Shown: positions 52,112-62,210 of the stretch, in pieces | Position numbering within the stretch: the stretch's first letter is position 1 | How the letters are laid out: the number at the start of each line of letters is the position of its first letter | Source of the DNA: Mycolicibacter hiberniae | Lineage (GTDB): Bacteria; Actinomycetota; Actinomycetes; Mycobacteriales; Mycobacteriaceae | DNA: 64,000 nt | Direction of reading: 5' to 3' | Assembly (NCBI RefSeq): GCF_010729485.1 | Contig: NZ_AP022609.1 | Location: 124,001 to 188,000 of the forward strand | Notes under the pieces: model-generated | The model's database searches: none | Told to the model about the DNA's origin: nothing | What the model saw: only the letters and a program-made list of their open reading frames with translations | Made by a program: the position numbers and the translations under genes

Positions 52112-52180
52112 GAATGCGAGGGAGCATTCGACGAGAAACAAGTACGTGGGAGGGCCAGCTTCGGCCCGACTTTAACCACG
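52112..52180 (+). ncRNA. Structured leader ahead of rplA
   Basis: In the rplK-rplA gap, GAATGC/GCATTC forms a hairpin (about 52112-52129). A two-tier helix follows: outer CGTGG (52145-52149) with CCACG (52176-52180), inner GGGCC with GGCCC, and an asymmetric internal loop. This may be a ribosomal-protein feedback site, by analogy with L1 control. The identity of the ligand is inference. Confidence 0.4.
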
Positions 52181-52204
52181 ACCAACCACGAGATTGGATC
52201 ACCG

Positions 52205-52912
52205 ATGAGCAAGACCAGCAAGGCCTACCGCGCCGCCGCCGAGAAGGTGGACCGCGACAACCTCTACAGCCCGCTGCAGGCGGCGAAACTGGCCAAGGAG
52301 ACGTCGTCGACCAAGCAGGACGCCACCGTCGAGGTGGCCATCCGGCTGGGGGTCGACCCGCGTAAGGCCGACCAGATGGTGCGCGGCACCGTCAACCTGC
52401 CGCACGGCACCGGTAAGACCGCGCGCGTGGCGGTGTTCGCGGTCGGCGAGAAGGCCGAGCAGGCCATCGCCGCCGGCGCCGACGTGGTCGGCAGCGACGA
52501 CCTGATCGAGAAGATCCAGGGCGGGTTCCTCGACTTCGACGCCGCGATCGCCACCCCGGACCAGATGGCCAAGGTGGGCCGGATCGCCCGCGTGCTCGGC
52601 CCGCGTGGCCTGATGCCCAACCCCAAGACCGGCACCGTCACCCCCGATGTCGCCAAGGCCGTGGCCGACATCAAGGGCGGCAAGATCAACTTCCGGGTGG
52701 ACAAGCAGGCCAACCTGCACTTCGTGATCGGCAAGGCGTCCTTCGACGAGAAGAACCTGGTCGAGAACTACGGTGCCGCCCTCGATGAGGTACTGCGGCT
52801 CAAGCCGTCGTCCTCCAAGGGTCGTTACCTCAAGAAGGTCACGATCTCGACCACGACGGGCCCCGGCATCCCGGTGGACCCGGCCGTGACCCGCAACTTC
52901 ACGGCCGAATAA
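52205..52912 (+). CDS. rplA: 50S ribosomal protein L1
   Basis: A 235-residue L1 with the conserved [21 protein letters not shown] hinge region and [12 protein letters not shown]1 forms the L1 stalk and in other bacteria represses its own operon. Followed by two bidirectional terminators before the convergent mmaA4-like gene. Confidence 0.97.
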   Translation: MSKTSKAYRAAAEKVDRDNLYSPLQAAKLAKETSSTKQDATVEVAIRLGVDPRKADQMVRGTVNLPHGTGKTARVAVFAVGEKAEQAIAAGADVVGSDDLIEKIQGGFLDFDAAIATPDQMAKVGRIARVLGPRGLMPNPKTGTVTPDVAKAVADIKGGKINFRVDKQANLHFVIGKASFDEKNLVENYGAALDEVLRLKPSSSKGRYLKKVTISTTTGPGIPVDPAVTRNFTAE

Positions 52913-52921
52913 GACCCTCCG

Positions 52922-52958
52922 AAAAGCCCCCGTCACGCGCCGGCGTGCGGGGGCTTTT
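52922..52958. terminator. Bidirectional intrinsic terminator 1
   Basis: AAAAGCCCCCG (52922-52932) pairs with CGGGGGCTTTT (52948-52958), with an inner CACGC/GCGTG extension. A-tract on one side and T-tract on the other make it work in both directions between the convergent rplA and mmaA4-like genes. Confidence 0.9.
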
Positions 52959-52992
52959 CGCTGTGCGCAGGGAGCCTGGGCAAGCCCCACCG

Positions 52993-53030
52993 AAAAGCCC
53001 CCGTCACGCGTGGTGCGTGCGGGGGCTTTT
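52993..53030. terminator. Bidirectional intrinsic terminator 2
   Basis: The same AAAAGCCCCCG and CGGGGGCTTTT arms recur at 52993-53003 and 53020-53030, 71 bp after the first copy and with a related loop. It ends 16 nt before the mmaA4-like stop. It looks like a tandem duplication of terminator 1. Confidence 0.9.
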
Positions 53031-53045
53031 CGCGGTGCGCTGGGA

Positions 53046-53936
53046 TCAGGCGGGTTGCTTGACGTAGGTGACCAGACTGACGTCCAGGGTCTCGTCGGTG
53101 AAGTAGTACTCGCAGCCGCGCAGGTACTTCATGTAGCGCTGGTAGACCTCTTCGGACTGGATGGCCACAGCCTCGTCGTGGTTGGCCTCCAACGCGTCGC
53201 CCCACATCTTCAGCGTCTTGATGTAGTGGGGGCGCAGCGAAAGCGCTTCGGGCACAGTGAAACCGGCCTTTTCGCCGTGCTCCACCATCATCTTGGTGGT
53301 GGGTAGCCGCCCACCCGGGAAGATCTCGGTCAGGATGAACTTGATGAACCGGGCGGTTTCGAACGTCAGCTTTTTGCCGCGTGCGTTGAGCTCATAGGGG
53401 TGGAAGCCCACGCTGCTCTGGATGGTCATCCGCCCATCGGCCGGCATGTTGTCATAACAGTTCTTGAAGAACGCGTCGTAGTTCTCGAAACCGAAGTGCT
53501 CGAAGGCCTCGATCGACACGATCCGGTCCACCGGCTCGTGGAACTGCTCCCAACCCTGCAGCAGGACGCGCCGCGACCGGTCGGTGTCGATGGCGTCCAG
53601 CAGGCCCTGGGTGTAGGCGTGCTGGTTCTTCGACAGGGTCAGGCCGATCACGTTGACGTCGTACTTCTCGACGGCCCGCTTCATGGTCGCGCCCCAGCCG
53701 CAACCGACATCCAGCAGCGTCATACCGGGACGCAGGTCCAGCTTGTCCAGGTTCAGGTCGAGCTTGGCGATCTGAGCCTCCGCCAAGGTGACATCCGGGG
53801 ACTCGAAGTACGCGCAGCTGTAGGTGCGGCTCGGATCCTGGAACAGTGCGAAGAAATCGTCCGACAGGTCGTAGTGGGCCTGGATGTTTTCGAACTTCGG
53901 ACGCATCTCCGCGGTGTCTGTCGCTTTGTCCACCAT
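53046..53936 (-). CDS. mmaA4: Mycolic acid methyltransferase, MmaA4-like
   Basis: A 296-residue SAM-dependent cyclopropane-synthase family enzyme. SAM site LLDVGCGWG (about 73-81), then GLTLSKNQ and the SIEAFEHFG motif with the conserved active-site Glu. The sequence is closest to M. tuberculosis MmaA4 (e.g. [26 protein letters not shown] and the C-terminal [15 protein letters not shown]), which hydroxymethylates the distal position of meromycolates and is required for keto- and methoxymycolates. Minus strand, after its paralogue. Confidence 0.9.
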   Translation of the reverse strand: MVDKATDTAEMRPKFENIQAHYDLSDDFFALFQDPSRTYSCAYFESPDVTLAEAQIAKLDLNLDKLDLRPGMTLLDVGCGWGATMKRAVEKYDVNVIGLTLSKNQHAYTQGLLDAIDTDRSRRVLLQGWEQFHEPVDRIVSIEAFEHFGFENYDAFFKNCYDNMPADGRMTIQSSVGFHPYELNARGKKLTFETARFIKFILTEIFPGGRLPTTKMMVEHGEKAGFTVPEALSLRPHYIKTLKMWGDALEANHDEAVAIQSEEVYQRYMKYLRGCEYYFTDETLDVSLVTYVKQPA

Positions 53937-54085
53937 GTGTGACTGATTGCCTTCCTGATGAAACCCGCGGTGAGTCGGACGTGATGTCCGCCACGCCGGC
54001 CAACTGTTGAAGCTTAACGGGTTGGGGGGTGAATCCGTTGACGTGAAATGCAGCCAAGCCGAAACCCGCGGCAGGCCGATCCGGA

Positions 54086-54949
54086 CTATTTTTGCAGCGT
54101 GTACTGGTGGACGCTGGTGTTTCCGTTTTGGAACAGTGCCACACAGCCGTTGAGGTACTTGTCGAAGCGGTCGTAGGCCTCCTGGCCCTGCACCTCGATC
54201 GCCCGCTCCTTGTTAGCCTCCAGCATCGCCGCCCAGTCCTGCAGGGTGCGTGCGTAGTGCGGCCCGATCTCGTCGTCCCGGGTCACGGTGAAACCGGCGT
54301 CGGCGGCGTACTTGCGGGGCAACCACGCCGACGGAAGCTGACCGCCGGGGAAGATCTCCCGCATGATGAACAGGGTGAACTTGGCGAGCGACATGGTCAT
54401 CGGAATGCCCTTTTCCTGGGCCTCGTCCTGCCCGCTGATCGCGGTGATCGTGTGCAGCAGCATCCGGCCGTCGTCGGGCAGCGCGTTGTAGGCGGTCTCG
54501 AAGAAGGCCGGCCAGCGGTCGCGGCCGAAGTGCTCGAACGCGCCGATCGACACGATCCGGTCCACCTTGTCGGTGAACTCCTCCCAACCCTGCAGTCGCA
54601 CCTCGACGGTGCGGTTGGTGTCCACCTTGGCGAGCTTGTCGATGGCGTACTGACGCTGCTCGCCGCTGAGGGTGAGGCCGATGACGTTGACGTCATACTT
54701 CTCCAGCGCGTGCTGCATGCAGGCCCCCCAGCCGCAGCCGACGTCGAGCAGTGTCATGCCGGGCTCCAGGCCCAGCTTGCCCAGCGCCAGGTCGAACTTG
54801 GCGATCTGCGCCTCGTCGCAGGTGGTGTCCTTGTCGGGGTAAAACCCGCAGGTGTAGCCCATTGTCGGACCTAGGAACAGCTCGTAGAACTCGTTGGAGA
54901 TGTCATAGATCGACTGAAGTTCTTCGTACTTCGGTTCCAATTTCGGCAT
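54086..54949 (-). CDS. Mycolic acid methyltransferase/cyclopropane synthase, UmaA-like
   Basis: A 287-residue paralogue of the MmaA family. SAM site LLDVGCGWG, then GLTLSGEQ and SIGAFEHFG. The N-terminus ([23 protein letters not shown]) and the C-terminal [11 protein letters not shown] segment are nearer to UmaA/CmaA-type members than to MmaA4. It probably modifies mycolates, but the exact product (cyclopropane, methyl branch) cannot be read from sequence. 149 nt separate it from mmaA4. Confidence 0.85.
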   Translation of the reverse strand: MPKLEPKYEELQSIYDISNEFYELFLGPTMGYTCGFYPDKDTTCDEAQIAKFDLALGKLGLEPGMTLLDVGCGWGACMQHALEKYDVNVIGLTLSGEQRQYAIDKLAKVDTNRTVEVRLQGWEEFTDKVDRIVSIGAFEHFGRDRWPAFFETAYNALPDDGRMLLHTITAISGQDEAQEKGIPMTMSLAKFTLFIMREIFPGGQLPSAWLPRKYAADAGFTVTRDDEIGPHYARTLQDWAAMLEANKERAIEVQGQEAYDRFDKYLNGCVALFQNGNTSVHQYTLQK

Positions 54950-55065
54950 GGCTATGTCAACTCGCGATCTGTCTCAAAGAGGGGAGGGTGTGGATAGCGT
55001 ACCGTTGCCGGTCTGTTATGAGCACTCCGGCGTGGCTTTGCTCGACGCCGGGCCGGCCGCCGCGG

Positions 55066-55971
55066 CTACCGTCCCGCAGCAAATGTGGTGGTCAGCTCGC
55101 TGATCAACGGGTCCCAGAGCTCTTCGGGCAGGTCGTGGCCCATACCCTCGAACAACACCAGGCGTGCCGAGTCGATGGCGTCGGCGATCGCCCGTCCGCC
55201 CGCCGGGCGCATCAGCTTGTCGGCCAGGCCGTGGATGACCACGGTGGGCGCCGTGATCAGCCGGTCGTAAGCGGCCAGGCTGCCGCTGGCCAGGATGGCC
55301 CCGAATTGGCGGGCGATCCCCCACGGGTAGTAGCTGCGCTCGTAGGCCTCGATGATGTTGGCCCGCAGCTTCTCTTCCGGCGTCGGGTAGCCGGGGCTGC
55401 CGATGATCCGGCTGGCGCGCACCGCGTTGTCGATGATCACCTCGCGCGGGGAGTCCGGCGACGGTCCGGTCAGCAGCGCCATCAGCGCCCGCGGTGCCGG
55501 CGGCGGCAGGAAACGCCGGTTGTTGCTGGAGAAGATGACGGCCAGCGAACGGGTCCGGGTGGCGAATCGGGCCGCGAAGACCTGCGCGATCATGCCCCCC
55601 ATCGAGGCGCCGACCACATGCGCCTGCTCGATACCCAGATGGTCCAGCAGGGCGGCGGCGTCGTCGGCCATGTCTTCGAGGGTGTAGGGCGCCGGGCTGG
55701 GCCTACCCAGCCAGAACCGGGCCATGCGCGGGACCACCGCGTCACGTCCGCGATGGTGGTCGAGCTTGCTGGACAAGCCGACGTCGCGGTTGTCGAAGCG
55801 GATCACCCGGTGGCCCTGGGCCACCAGCTTCTCGCAGAAACCGGTGCGCCACAGCAGCAGCTGGGCGCCCAGTCCCATCACCAGCAGCACCGGGGGATCC
55901 TCGGGGTTGCCCAAGTCTTCGTAGAAGATCTCCAGATCCCCCGAGCGGGCGCGGCCACTGCGTATCTCCAC
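55066..55971 (-). CDS. lipG: Alpha/beta hydrolase LipG-like
   Basis: A 301-residue alpha/beta hydrolase. Nucleophile elbow GASMGG (Ser near residue 123), late Asp in VIHGLADKL and His in GMGHDLPEE complete the triad. An oxyanion segment lies in LVMGLGAQ. It corresponds to lipG (Rv0646c) by sequence type and position next to the methyltransferases. It is an esterase acting on acyl esters. It begins 2 nt after the ABC1 kinase stop. Confidence 0.88.
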   Translation of the reverse strand: MEIRSGRARSGDLEIFYEDLGNPEDPPVLLVMGLGAQLLLWRTGFCEKLVAQGHRVIRFDNRDVGLSSKLDHHRGRDAVVPRMARFWLGRPSPAPYTLEDMADDAAALLDHLGIEQAHVVGASMGGMIAQVFAARFATRTRSLAVIFSSNNRRFLPPPAPRALMALLTGPSPDSPREVIIDNAVRASRIIGSPGYPTPEEKLRANIIEAYERSYYPWGIARQFGAILASGSLAAYDRLITAPTVVIHGLADKLMRPAGGRAIADAIDSARLVLFEGMGHDLPEELWDPLISELTTTFAAGR

Positions 55972-55973
55972 GG

Positions 55974-57329
55974 TCAGACTTCCGGCTCTTCGGTGTGGTC
56001 TTTGTGCTCGCGGCTGACATCGACCATGAAGTTGGCGAAGTAGCCGGTCAGCTGCGGATCCGACATCATCTGCCAGCGCGGGGCCAGCAGCTTCATGTAC
56101 CGCTCCACATAGAGGAACTGCTTGCCGATCAGGACCAGCTCGCGCGGCAGCTTGACGTCGTAGGCGTCGGCAAGTGCCCCGAGCTGCCGACCGATCTCGG
56201 CGTAGGACATGTCGCCCAGCGATTTCATGGTCAGCGGCGTGGCGAACGCCTCGAGGTCCTTGGCGGCCTGACCCTCGGGTTTGACGGTGCCCACCGCACC
56301 CATCAGCACCACGATCTTGCCGGCGGCGGCGTGGTCCTTCTTGACCAGCAGCGCATACACCAGCTCGCGCAGCAGCCAGCGGGTGCGCGGGTCGATGCGC
56401 CCCATGATGCCGAAGTCCAGGAACACCACCCGGCCCTGGTCGTCGACCAGCAGGTTGCCGGCGTGCAGGTCGCCGTGGAACAGCCCGTGCCGCAGTCCGC
56501 CCTCGAAGGTGGAGAACAGCAGTGCCTTGACCAGCTCCACGCCGTCGAATCCGGCCTTGCGGATGGCGGGCGCGTCGTCGATGCGCAGTCCCGACACCCG
56601 CTCCATGGTCAGCACCCGCTCGCTGGTGAAGTCCCAGTACACGTCGGGCACCTTGATGTTGCGGCCCAAGGGAGAGGCGTGCAGGTGCGAGACCCAGGTC
56701 TGCATCGACTGGCCCTCGATGCGGAAGTCCAGTTCCTCGGCCAGGTTGTCGGCGAAATCGGCGACCACATCGCCGGCCGACAGCCGCCGGCCCAGCTTGG
56801 CCAGCTCCACCACCTGTGCGAACCGCTTGAGGATCTGCAGGTCGGCGGCGACCCGGCGGCGGATGCCCGGCCGCTGAATCTTGACCACCACCTCCTCGCC
56901 GCTGTGCAGGGTGGCGAAGTGCACCTGGGCGATCGACGCCGAGGCGATCGGCGTCTCGTCGAACTTCGCGAACAGCTCCTGCGGCTCGGCGCCCAGTTCT
57001 TCGACGAGCAAATGATGCACTTCGGCGGGGTCGGCAGGGGGGACGGCGTCGAGCAGCCCGCGGAACTCCCGCGACAGCGGCTCGCCGAATGCGCCGGGAC
57101 TCGAGGCGATGATCTGGCCGAACTTGACGTAGGTGGGGCCCAAGTCGGCGAACGTCTGGGGCAGCTCGCGGATCACCTTCTGCTGAATCGGTCCCGGCGA
57201 GAGCAGCCGGGTGAAAACACGGGTGGCGGCGCGGGCGAGCTGCCAGCCCGTCACACCGATACGGGCCGCCTCAACCGGCAACGGCACCCGATCGAGCTGG
57301 GCGACCTGGCGGGGTGGGGTCGAACTCAT
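55974..57329 (-). CDS. ABC1/UbiB-family atypical kinase (Rv0647c-type)
   Basis: A 451-residue protein from the ATG at 57329. UbiB-family hallmarks: the KxGQ motif (YVKFGQ), the Ala-rich loop SASIAQVH in place of a Gly loop, VVVKIQRPG with the ATP lysine, and the catalytic LFHGDLHAGN and FLDFGIMG. Members support lipid or quinone metabolism through an ATPase-like activity. It is adjacent to and cotranscribed with lipG, as in M. tuberculosis. Confidence 0.9.
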   Translation of the reverse strand: MSSTPPRQVAQLDRVPLPVEAARIGVTGWQLARAATRVFTRLLSPGPIQQKVIRELPQTFADLGPTYVKFGQIIASSPGAFGEPLSREFRGLLDAVPPADPAEVHHLLVEELGAEPQELFAKFDETPIASASIAQVHFATLHSGEEVVVKIQRPGIRRRVAADLQILKRFAQVVELAKLGRRLSAGDVVADFADNLAEELDFRIEGQSMQTWVSHLHASPLGRNIKVPDVYWDFTSERVLTMERVSGLRIDDAPAIRKAGFDGVELVKALLFSTFEGGLRHGLFHGDLHAGNLLVDDQGRVVFLDFGIMGRIDPRTRWLLRELVYALLVKKDHAAAGKIVVLMGAVGTVKPEGQAAKDLEAFATPLTMKSLGDMSYAEIGRQLGALADAYDVKLPRELVLIGKQFLYVERYMKLLAPRWQMMSDPQLTGYFANFMVDVSREHKDHTEEPEV

Positions 57330-57404
57330 TGCTGCAGTCTGCCAAATCAGCGGCGGAAGTTCTCCGCCAGCGCACCGGTCACCGGTGGGCACGTCCGGGC
57401 ATGG

Positions 57405-57929
57405 TCAGTCCTTTGGATCGCGCTGGTGCGCGTACAGATCGCGCAGGCAGGCGATTTCGGCTCCGTGATGGATGGCTTCGCGGTGGATGTGTATGACCAG
57501 CTCCGCCATGGTGTGGTCGGCCCACGGCCCCTCCGCCGCACCGATGGGCCGGTCCAAGGCGGACGCATCGAGGCCGCGCACCCCGGCCATCCAGCCTGCG
57601 TAGGCGTCATCGAGCTGGCGCAGCGCGGTGGCGGCGTCGAGGGCGTAGGGCCAGCTCTGGTAGTCGGCCGGCGGCCCGCCGAAGTGGTGGTGGTTGCGCG
57701 CGGCGAACACGCCGACGGTGACGTGCGCCATCCGCCAGGCGATGGTGGTGAAGGGCGCGGGCTCGGGCGCCGGGAAGGCGAAGTCGATGCCGCCGCGGTG
57801 TACGGTCCAGCAGCCGGCCACCGGCTCCCACAGGTACTCGTCGTCGGTGAGGCCGTCCAGCCGGGGCCGCAGCTGGTTCTGCCAGTGCCAGTCGAGCTGG
57901 TTGGCCAGCAGGTCAGGAGAGACGGGCAT
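57405..57929 (-). CDS. DinB-family protein
   Basis: A 174-residue four-helix-bundle protein from the ATG at 57929. The metal-binding histidines of the DinB/DUF664 family are seen: MAHVTVG in the second helix and HIHREAIHHGAEIACLRDLY in the last. Such proteins are often thiol-dependent transferases or hydrolases using mycothiol or bacillithiol. M. tuberculosis has no gene at this point between Rv0647c and Rv0648, so it is an addition. It is divergent from the mannosidase gene. Confidence 0.85.
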   Translation of the reverse strand: MPVSPDLLANQLDWHWQNQLRPRLDGLTDDEYLWEPVAGCWTVHRGGIDFAFPAPEPAPFTTIAWRMAHVTVGVFAARNHHHFGGPPADYQSWPYALDAATALRQLDDAYAGWMAGVRGLDASALDRPIGAAEGPWADHTMAELVIHIHREAIHHGAEIACLRDLYAHQRDPKD

Positions 57930-58031
57930 GACCCGAGCCTGCCAGGCAGTTCGGACAATTCCCACCCACACCGGCCACGGCCGGTCACCGAAAGGCTCCG
58001 CCGGCTGGGCGGGCGTCCGTAGGTTTGTGGC

Positions 58032-61000
58032 ATGCGGATCCTCGACGTCGAATCGACCGAGAAGTTCGTCGGACCGGCCGACGCACCCGCGCAACTGGTC
58101 CGGGTCGACTACCGCGACGCCGACGTGGCGACACCGCTGCGTATCGACGGCGCGGGGCTGGCCGGCGAAGCCGTGGCCGAGCCCGGAAGCGGTGTCGTCG
58201 AGGTCCCGGTGACGGTCGCCGACCCGACGCCCGGCCAGCAGCGTGCCGCAAGAGCCAACGGCATCGACTTCACCTTCACCGTGGCCGAGCCCGGCTGGAC
58301 CCTGTTCATGGTCGGCCATTTCCATTACGACCCGGTGTGGTGGAACACCCAGGCCAACTACACCAGCGTGTGGACCGAGCACCCGCTCGGGGCGTGCCGG
58401 CAGTCCAACGGCTTCGACCTGGTGCGCGCCCACCTGGACTGGGCCCGCGACCACCCCGAGTACAAGTTCGTGATGGCCGAGGTCGACTACCTCAAGCCCT
58501 ACTGGGACACCCACCCGCAGGACCGCGCCGAACTGCGCCGGCTGCTCGCGCAGGGCCGGGTCGAGGTGATGGGCGGCACGTACAACGAACCGTCGACGAA
58601 CCTCACCGACGCCGAGACCACGATTCGCAACCTGGTGGCCGGGATGGGCTTCCAGCGCGACGTCATGGGCGCCGATCCGGTCACGGCGTGGCAGCTGGAC
58701 GTGTTCGGCCACGATCCCCAGTTCCCCGGGCTGGCCGCCGACGCCGGGCTGTCGTCCAGCGCCTGGGCCCGCGGACCGTTTCACCAGTGGGGCCCGATGG
58801 CCGAGCGCGGCGATCCCCGGCGGATGCAGTTCCCCAGCGAGTTCGAATGGATCGCGCCGTCGGGCCGCGGCCTGCTGACCCACTACATGCCCGCGCACTA
58901 CGCGGCCGGCTGGTGGATGGATGCCAGCGCGTCGCTGGCGGCCGCGCAGGACGACGTCTACCGGCTGTTCGTCGACATGAAGAAGGTGGCCGCCACCCGC
59001 AACGTCCTGCTGCCGGTGGGCACCGACTTCACCCCGCCCAACCGGTGGATCACCCAGATCCACCGGGACTGGAACGCCCGCTACACCTGGCCGAGGTTCA
59101 TCTGCGCCCTGCCGCGCGAGTTCTTCGCCGCGGTGCGCGCCGAACTGCGGCAGCGCGGGGCCCAACCGTCCCCGCAGACCCGCGACATGAACCCGATCTA
59201 CACCGGTTGCCACGTGTCCTACATCGACACCAAGCAGGCCAACCGGGCCGCCGAACGGGCGACCCTCGGGGCGGAGCGCTTCGCGGTGTTCGCCGCGGCG
59301 CTGACCGGCGCACCCTATCCGGACGCCGCCCTGGCCAAGGCCTGGGCGCAACTGTGTTACGGCGCCCACCACGACGCGATCACCGGCTCGGAGGCCGACC
59401 AGGTCTATCTGGACCTGCTGACCGGCTGGCGCGACGCCTGGCAGTTGGGCACCGACGCCCGCGACAACGCCCTGACGGCGCTGTCGGGCCTGGTGGAAAC
59501 CGGCCACGACGGGCAGCACGTGGTGGTGTGGAACCCGGTGGCCCGGGACCGCACCGATGTCGTCACCGTGCACCTGGCGTCCCCGCTGGCGGCCGGTGCC
59601 CGAGTCATCGACTCCGACGGCATCGAGCATGCCGCCCATGTCGACCACGGGGGCAGCACGCTGAGCTGGCTGGCGGTTGACGTGCCGTCGCTGGGCTGGC
59701 GGTCCTCCCGGGTGATCCCCACCCCGGATGCCCGCGGCTGGCAACCGGTGGCCGGCGCCGAGATCAGCAACGAGCACCACCGGCTGGTCGCCGACCCGGC
59801 CCGCGGCGGCGGGATCGCGTCGTGGCGCCACCGGGGCCGCGAGATGATCGTCGACGGCGGATGGGGCAACCAGCTCGCCGTCTACGACGAATACCCCCGG
59901 CACCCGCAGTCCGGTGAGGGACCGTGGCATCTGGTGCCCAGCGGCAACCTGTTCACCTCGGCGGTGGCCACCGCCGTGACCGTGCAGGCCCAGCACGGCC
60001 CGCTGGGGCAGCGGCTGGTGGTGTCCGGTCAGATCCGCGACGTGCTGACCTACACCCAGACCCTGACCCTGTGGCACGGGGTGGACCGGGTGGACTGTGC
60101 CACGACCGTGCACGAGTTCACCGGGGCCGACCACCTGCTGCGGCTGCGCTGGCCCTGCCCGATCCCCGGCGCCATGCCCGTCGCCGAGGTGGCCGACGCG
60201 GTGATCGGACGTGGCTTCGCCGTCCTGCACGAGCCCAGTGGGCGTTCGGTGGACACGGCGCAGTACCCCCGCACCCTGGACACCTCCGCCCACCGGTGGT
60301 TCGGCCTGTCGGCGACCGTCCGGATCAACGCCGGCGGCGGCAGCCGAGCGGTGTCGGTGGCCGAAGTCGTCCGCCCGGCCGGGCTCGCGTCGCCGCGGGA
60401 GTTGATGGTCGCGCTGGTGCGGCGCGGAGTCACCGCCACCTGTTCGCAGGCCGAGGGGCCCCGCTACGGCGACCTCGGCGTCGACTCCAACCTGCCCGAC
60501 GTCCGCATCGCCCTGGGCGGGCCGGACCGTAACGGTTTCACCCGAGCCGTGCTGGCGGACGCCGATCCGGCGTACACCGCCGAGCTGCGCAGCCAGCTCG
60601 AGCGGCACGGCCGGGCCAGGGTGTGGGTTCCGGCGCAGACCCCGCTGGCGCGGGCCTGGGTTCCCGGAGCCGACCTGACCGGCCCGCGCGCCCTGCCCGT
60701 GCTGATGCTCGCCGCCCGCGACGACGACGGGCTGGCGGCCGAGATCAGCCGGTTGGCCGACGATCTGGCCGACGCCCAGATCGAGGTCGAGCAGGACGTC
60801 AGCGCGCAGATGGAGCCCTTCGAGGCGCGCACCGTCGCGCTGATCAACCGGGGCGTGCCCAGTTTCGCCGTCGACACCGCGGGCACCCTGCACACCGCGT
60901 TGCTGCGCTCCTGCACCAGCTGGCCGTCGGCGTCGTGGACCGACGGCCCCCGGCGGGCCGCCCCCGACGGCAGCGCCTTCCAGCTGCAGCACTGGACACA

Positions 61001-62210
61001 CACCTTCGACTACGCACTGGTGGCCGGCGACGGCGACTGGCGCGACGCGCAGATCCCCGAGCGCAGCGCGCAGTTCGCCGATCCGCTGCGGGCCGTCCCG
61101 GCGGCTGAAGGCGGCGGCCCGCTGCCGGCGAGCGGATCGTTGCTGCGCCTCGGCGACGGCGTGGGCCTGGGTGCGCTCAAGGCGGCGGGAAATCCGCTGG
61201 CCCGCGGCAGCGCGGCGCCGGTCGACCCGAGCACCGTCACCCTGCGGCTGGTGGAGACCCACGGCGCCGGGGCCGCGGTCTCGGCGCACAGCGACGTGGG
61301 CACGCTCACCGTCCTGGGCCGCGCCGATCTCCTGGAACAGCCGCTCGAGCAGCCTGTTCCCGACCGGCTGCACGGCTGCGAGATCGCCACGCTCACTGCG
61401 CGCCTGCGCGTCGAGGGCAGCGGTGCGGGCCGTGCGGCCACCGGCCTGGCGCCGGAGACGGAGGCGGCGCAGCCGCTGTACGCCCGGTACTGGCTGCACA
61501 ACCGCGGCCCGGCGCCGCTGGGCGGTCTGCCGGCGATCCCGGCGGTGCACCCGCACCGGGTCGACGCCGAGCCGGGCACGCAGCACACCCTCGAGCTGAC
61601 CGTGGCCAGCGACTGCGTGGACTCGACGTTGACCGGCGTGGTGACGTGGCAGTGCCCGCCGGGCTGGGCCGTCACGCCGGACGAACACCGGGTGCGCCTG
61701 GCGGCCGGGGAGCATCTGCGCGTGCCGGTGAGCGTGCGGGTGCCGGCCGCCGCCGGCCCGGGGCTCTACCCGCTGCGGGCTCGACTCGACCTGTCCGGCG
61801 ACCTGCCGCGGGCCTGGTCCCAGCCGGTCGAAGACGTGGCGGTGGTGCGCGTGGCGGATCCGGGTGCCGACCGGCTGCTCTATGTCGAGAACCTCGAGGA
61901 GCTCGCGGTTACCGCGGGGCGGTCTGGACGGCTGACGGTCACGGTCGGCACCGACGCCCACGCCGACCTGGCGATCGAGGCGCACCTGATCAGTCCCTGG
62001 GGCACCTGGGAGTGGGCCGGGCCCCCGGCGGTCGGTGCCGTGGTGCCGGCCGGGGGGTGCGTGGAGCTGGGCTTCGATATCGCTCCGCCGGCGTGGACCC
62101 AGCCGGGTGCCTGGTGGGCGTTGGTCCGGGTCGCCGGGGCGGGTGCGCTGGCCTATTCGAACGCTGTGCCGATAGCGGTGCTGGCGCCGAGCCGGGTGAC
62201 GGTCGACTGA
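58032..62210 (+). CDS. GH38 alpha-mannosidase (Rv0648-type)
   Basis: A 1392-residue glycoside hydrolase family 38 enzyme. The zinc motif of the catalytic domain is HFHYDPVWW (about residue 95), the nucleophile Asp lies in TAWQLDVFGHDPQFP (about 222), and the middle domain has the CYGAHHDAITGSEAD motif (about 448). The C-terminal half is beta-rich, including a final domain of about 100 residues. No signal peptide is present, so it appears cytosolic, suited to recycling of mannosylated glycans or lipids. The stop overlaps the ROK start (TGATG), which suggests released sugar is phosphorylated by the partner. Confidence 0.93.
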   Translation: MRILDVESTEKFVGPADAPAQLVRVDYRDADVATPLRIDGAGLAGEAVAEPGSGVVEVPVTVADPTPGQQRAARANGIDFTFTVAEPGWTLFMVGHFHYDPVWWNTQANYTSVWTEHPLGACRQSNGFDLVRAHLDWARDHPEYKFVMAEVDYLKPYWDTHPQDRAELRRLLAQGRVEVMGGTYNEPSTNLTDAETTIRNLVAGMGFQRDVMGADPVTAWQLDVFGHDPQFPGLAADAGLSSSAWARGPFHQWGPMAERGDPRRMQFPSEFEWIAPSGRGLLTHYMPAHYAAGWWMDASASLAAAQDDVYRLFVDMKKVAATRNVLLPVGTDFTPPNRWITQIHRDWNARYTWPRFICALPREFFAAVRAELRQRGAQPSPQTRDMNPIYTGCHVSYIDTKQANRAAERATLGAERFAVFAAALTGAPYPDAALAKAWAQLCYGAHHDAITGSEADQVYLDLLTGWRDAWQLGTDARDNALTALSGLVETGHDGQHVVVWNPVARDRTDVVTVHLASPLAAGARVIDSDGIEHAAHVDHGGSTLSWLAVDVPSLGWRSSRVIPTPDARGWQPVAGAEISNEHHRLVADPARGGGIASWRHRGREMIVDGGWGNQLAVYDEYPRHPQSGEGPWHLVPSGNLFTSAVATAVTVQAQHGPLGQRLVVSGQIRDVLTYTQTLTLWHGVDRVDCATTVHEFTGADHLLRLRWPCPIPGAMPVAEVADAVIGRGFAVLHEPSGRSVDTAQYPRTLDTSAHRWFGLSATVRINAGGGSRAVSVAEVVRPAGLASPRELMVALVRRGVTATCSQAEGPRYGDLGVDSNLPDVRIALGGPDRNGFTRAVLADADPAYTAELRSQLERHGRARVWVPAQTPLARAWVPGADLTGPRALPVLMLAARDDDGLAAEISRLADDLADAQIEVEQDVSAQMEPFEARTVALINRGVPSFAVDTAGTLHTALLRSCTSWPSASWTDGPRRAAPDGSAFQLQHWTHTFDYALVAGDGDWRDAQIPERSAQFADPLRAVPAAEGGGPLPASGSLLRLGDGVGLGALKAAGNPLARGSAAPVDPSTVTLRLVETHGAGAAVSAHSDVGTLTVLGRADLLEQPLEQPVPDRLHGCEIATLTARLRVEGSGAGRAATGLAPETEAAQPLYARYWLHNRGPAPLGGLPAIPAVHPHRVDAEPGTQHTLELTVASDCVDSTLTGVVTWQCPPGWAVTPDEHRVRLAAGEHLRVPVSVRVPAAAGPGLYPLRARLDLSGDLPRAWSQPVEDVAVVRVADPGADRLLYVENLEELAVTAGRSGRLTVTVGTDAHADLAIEAHLISPWGTWEWAGPPAVGAVVPAGGCVELGFDIAPPAWTQPGAWWALVRVAGAGALAYSNAVPIAVLAPSRVTVD

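Noticed and set aside
57405..61985. A 1526-codon open frame on the minus strand opposite the alpha-mannosidase
   Set aside because: It is a high-GC shadow frame. Only its last 174 codons (57405-57929) resemble a real protein (DinB family); the rest is opposite a clear GH38 gene and shows no domain.
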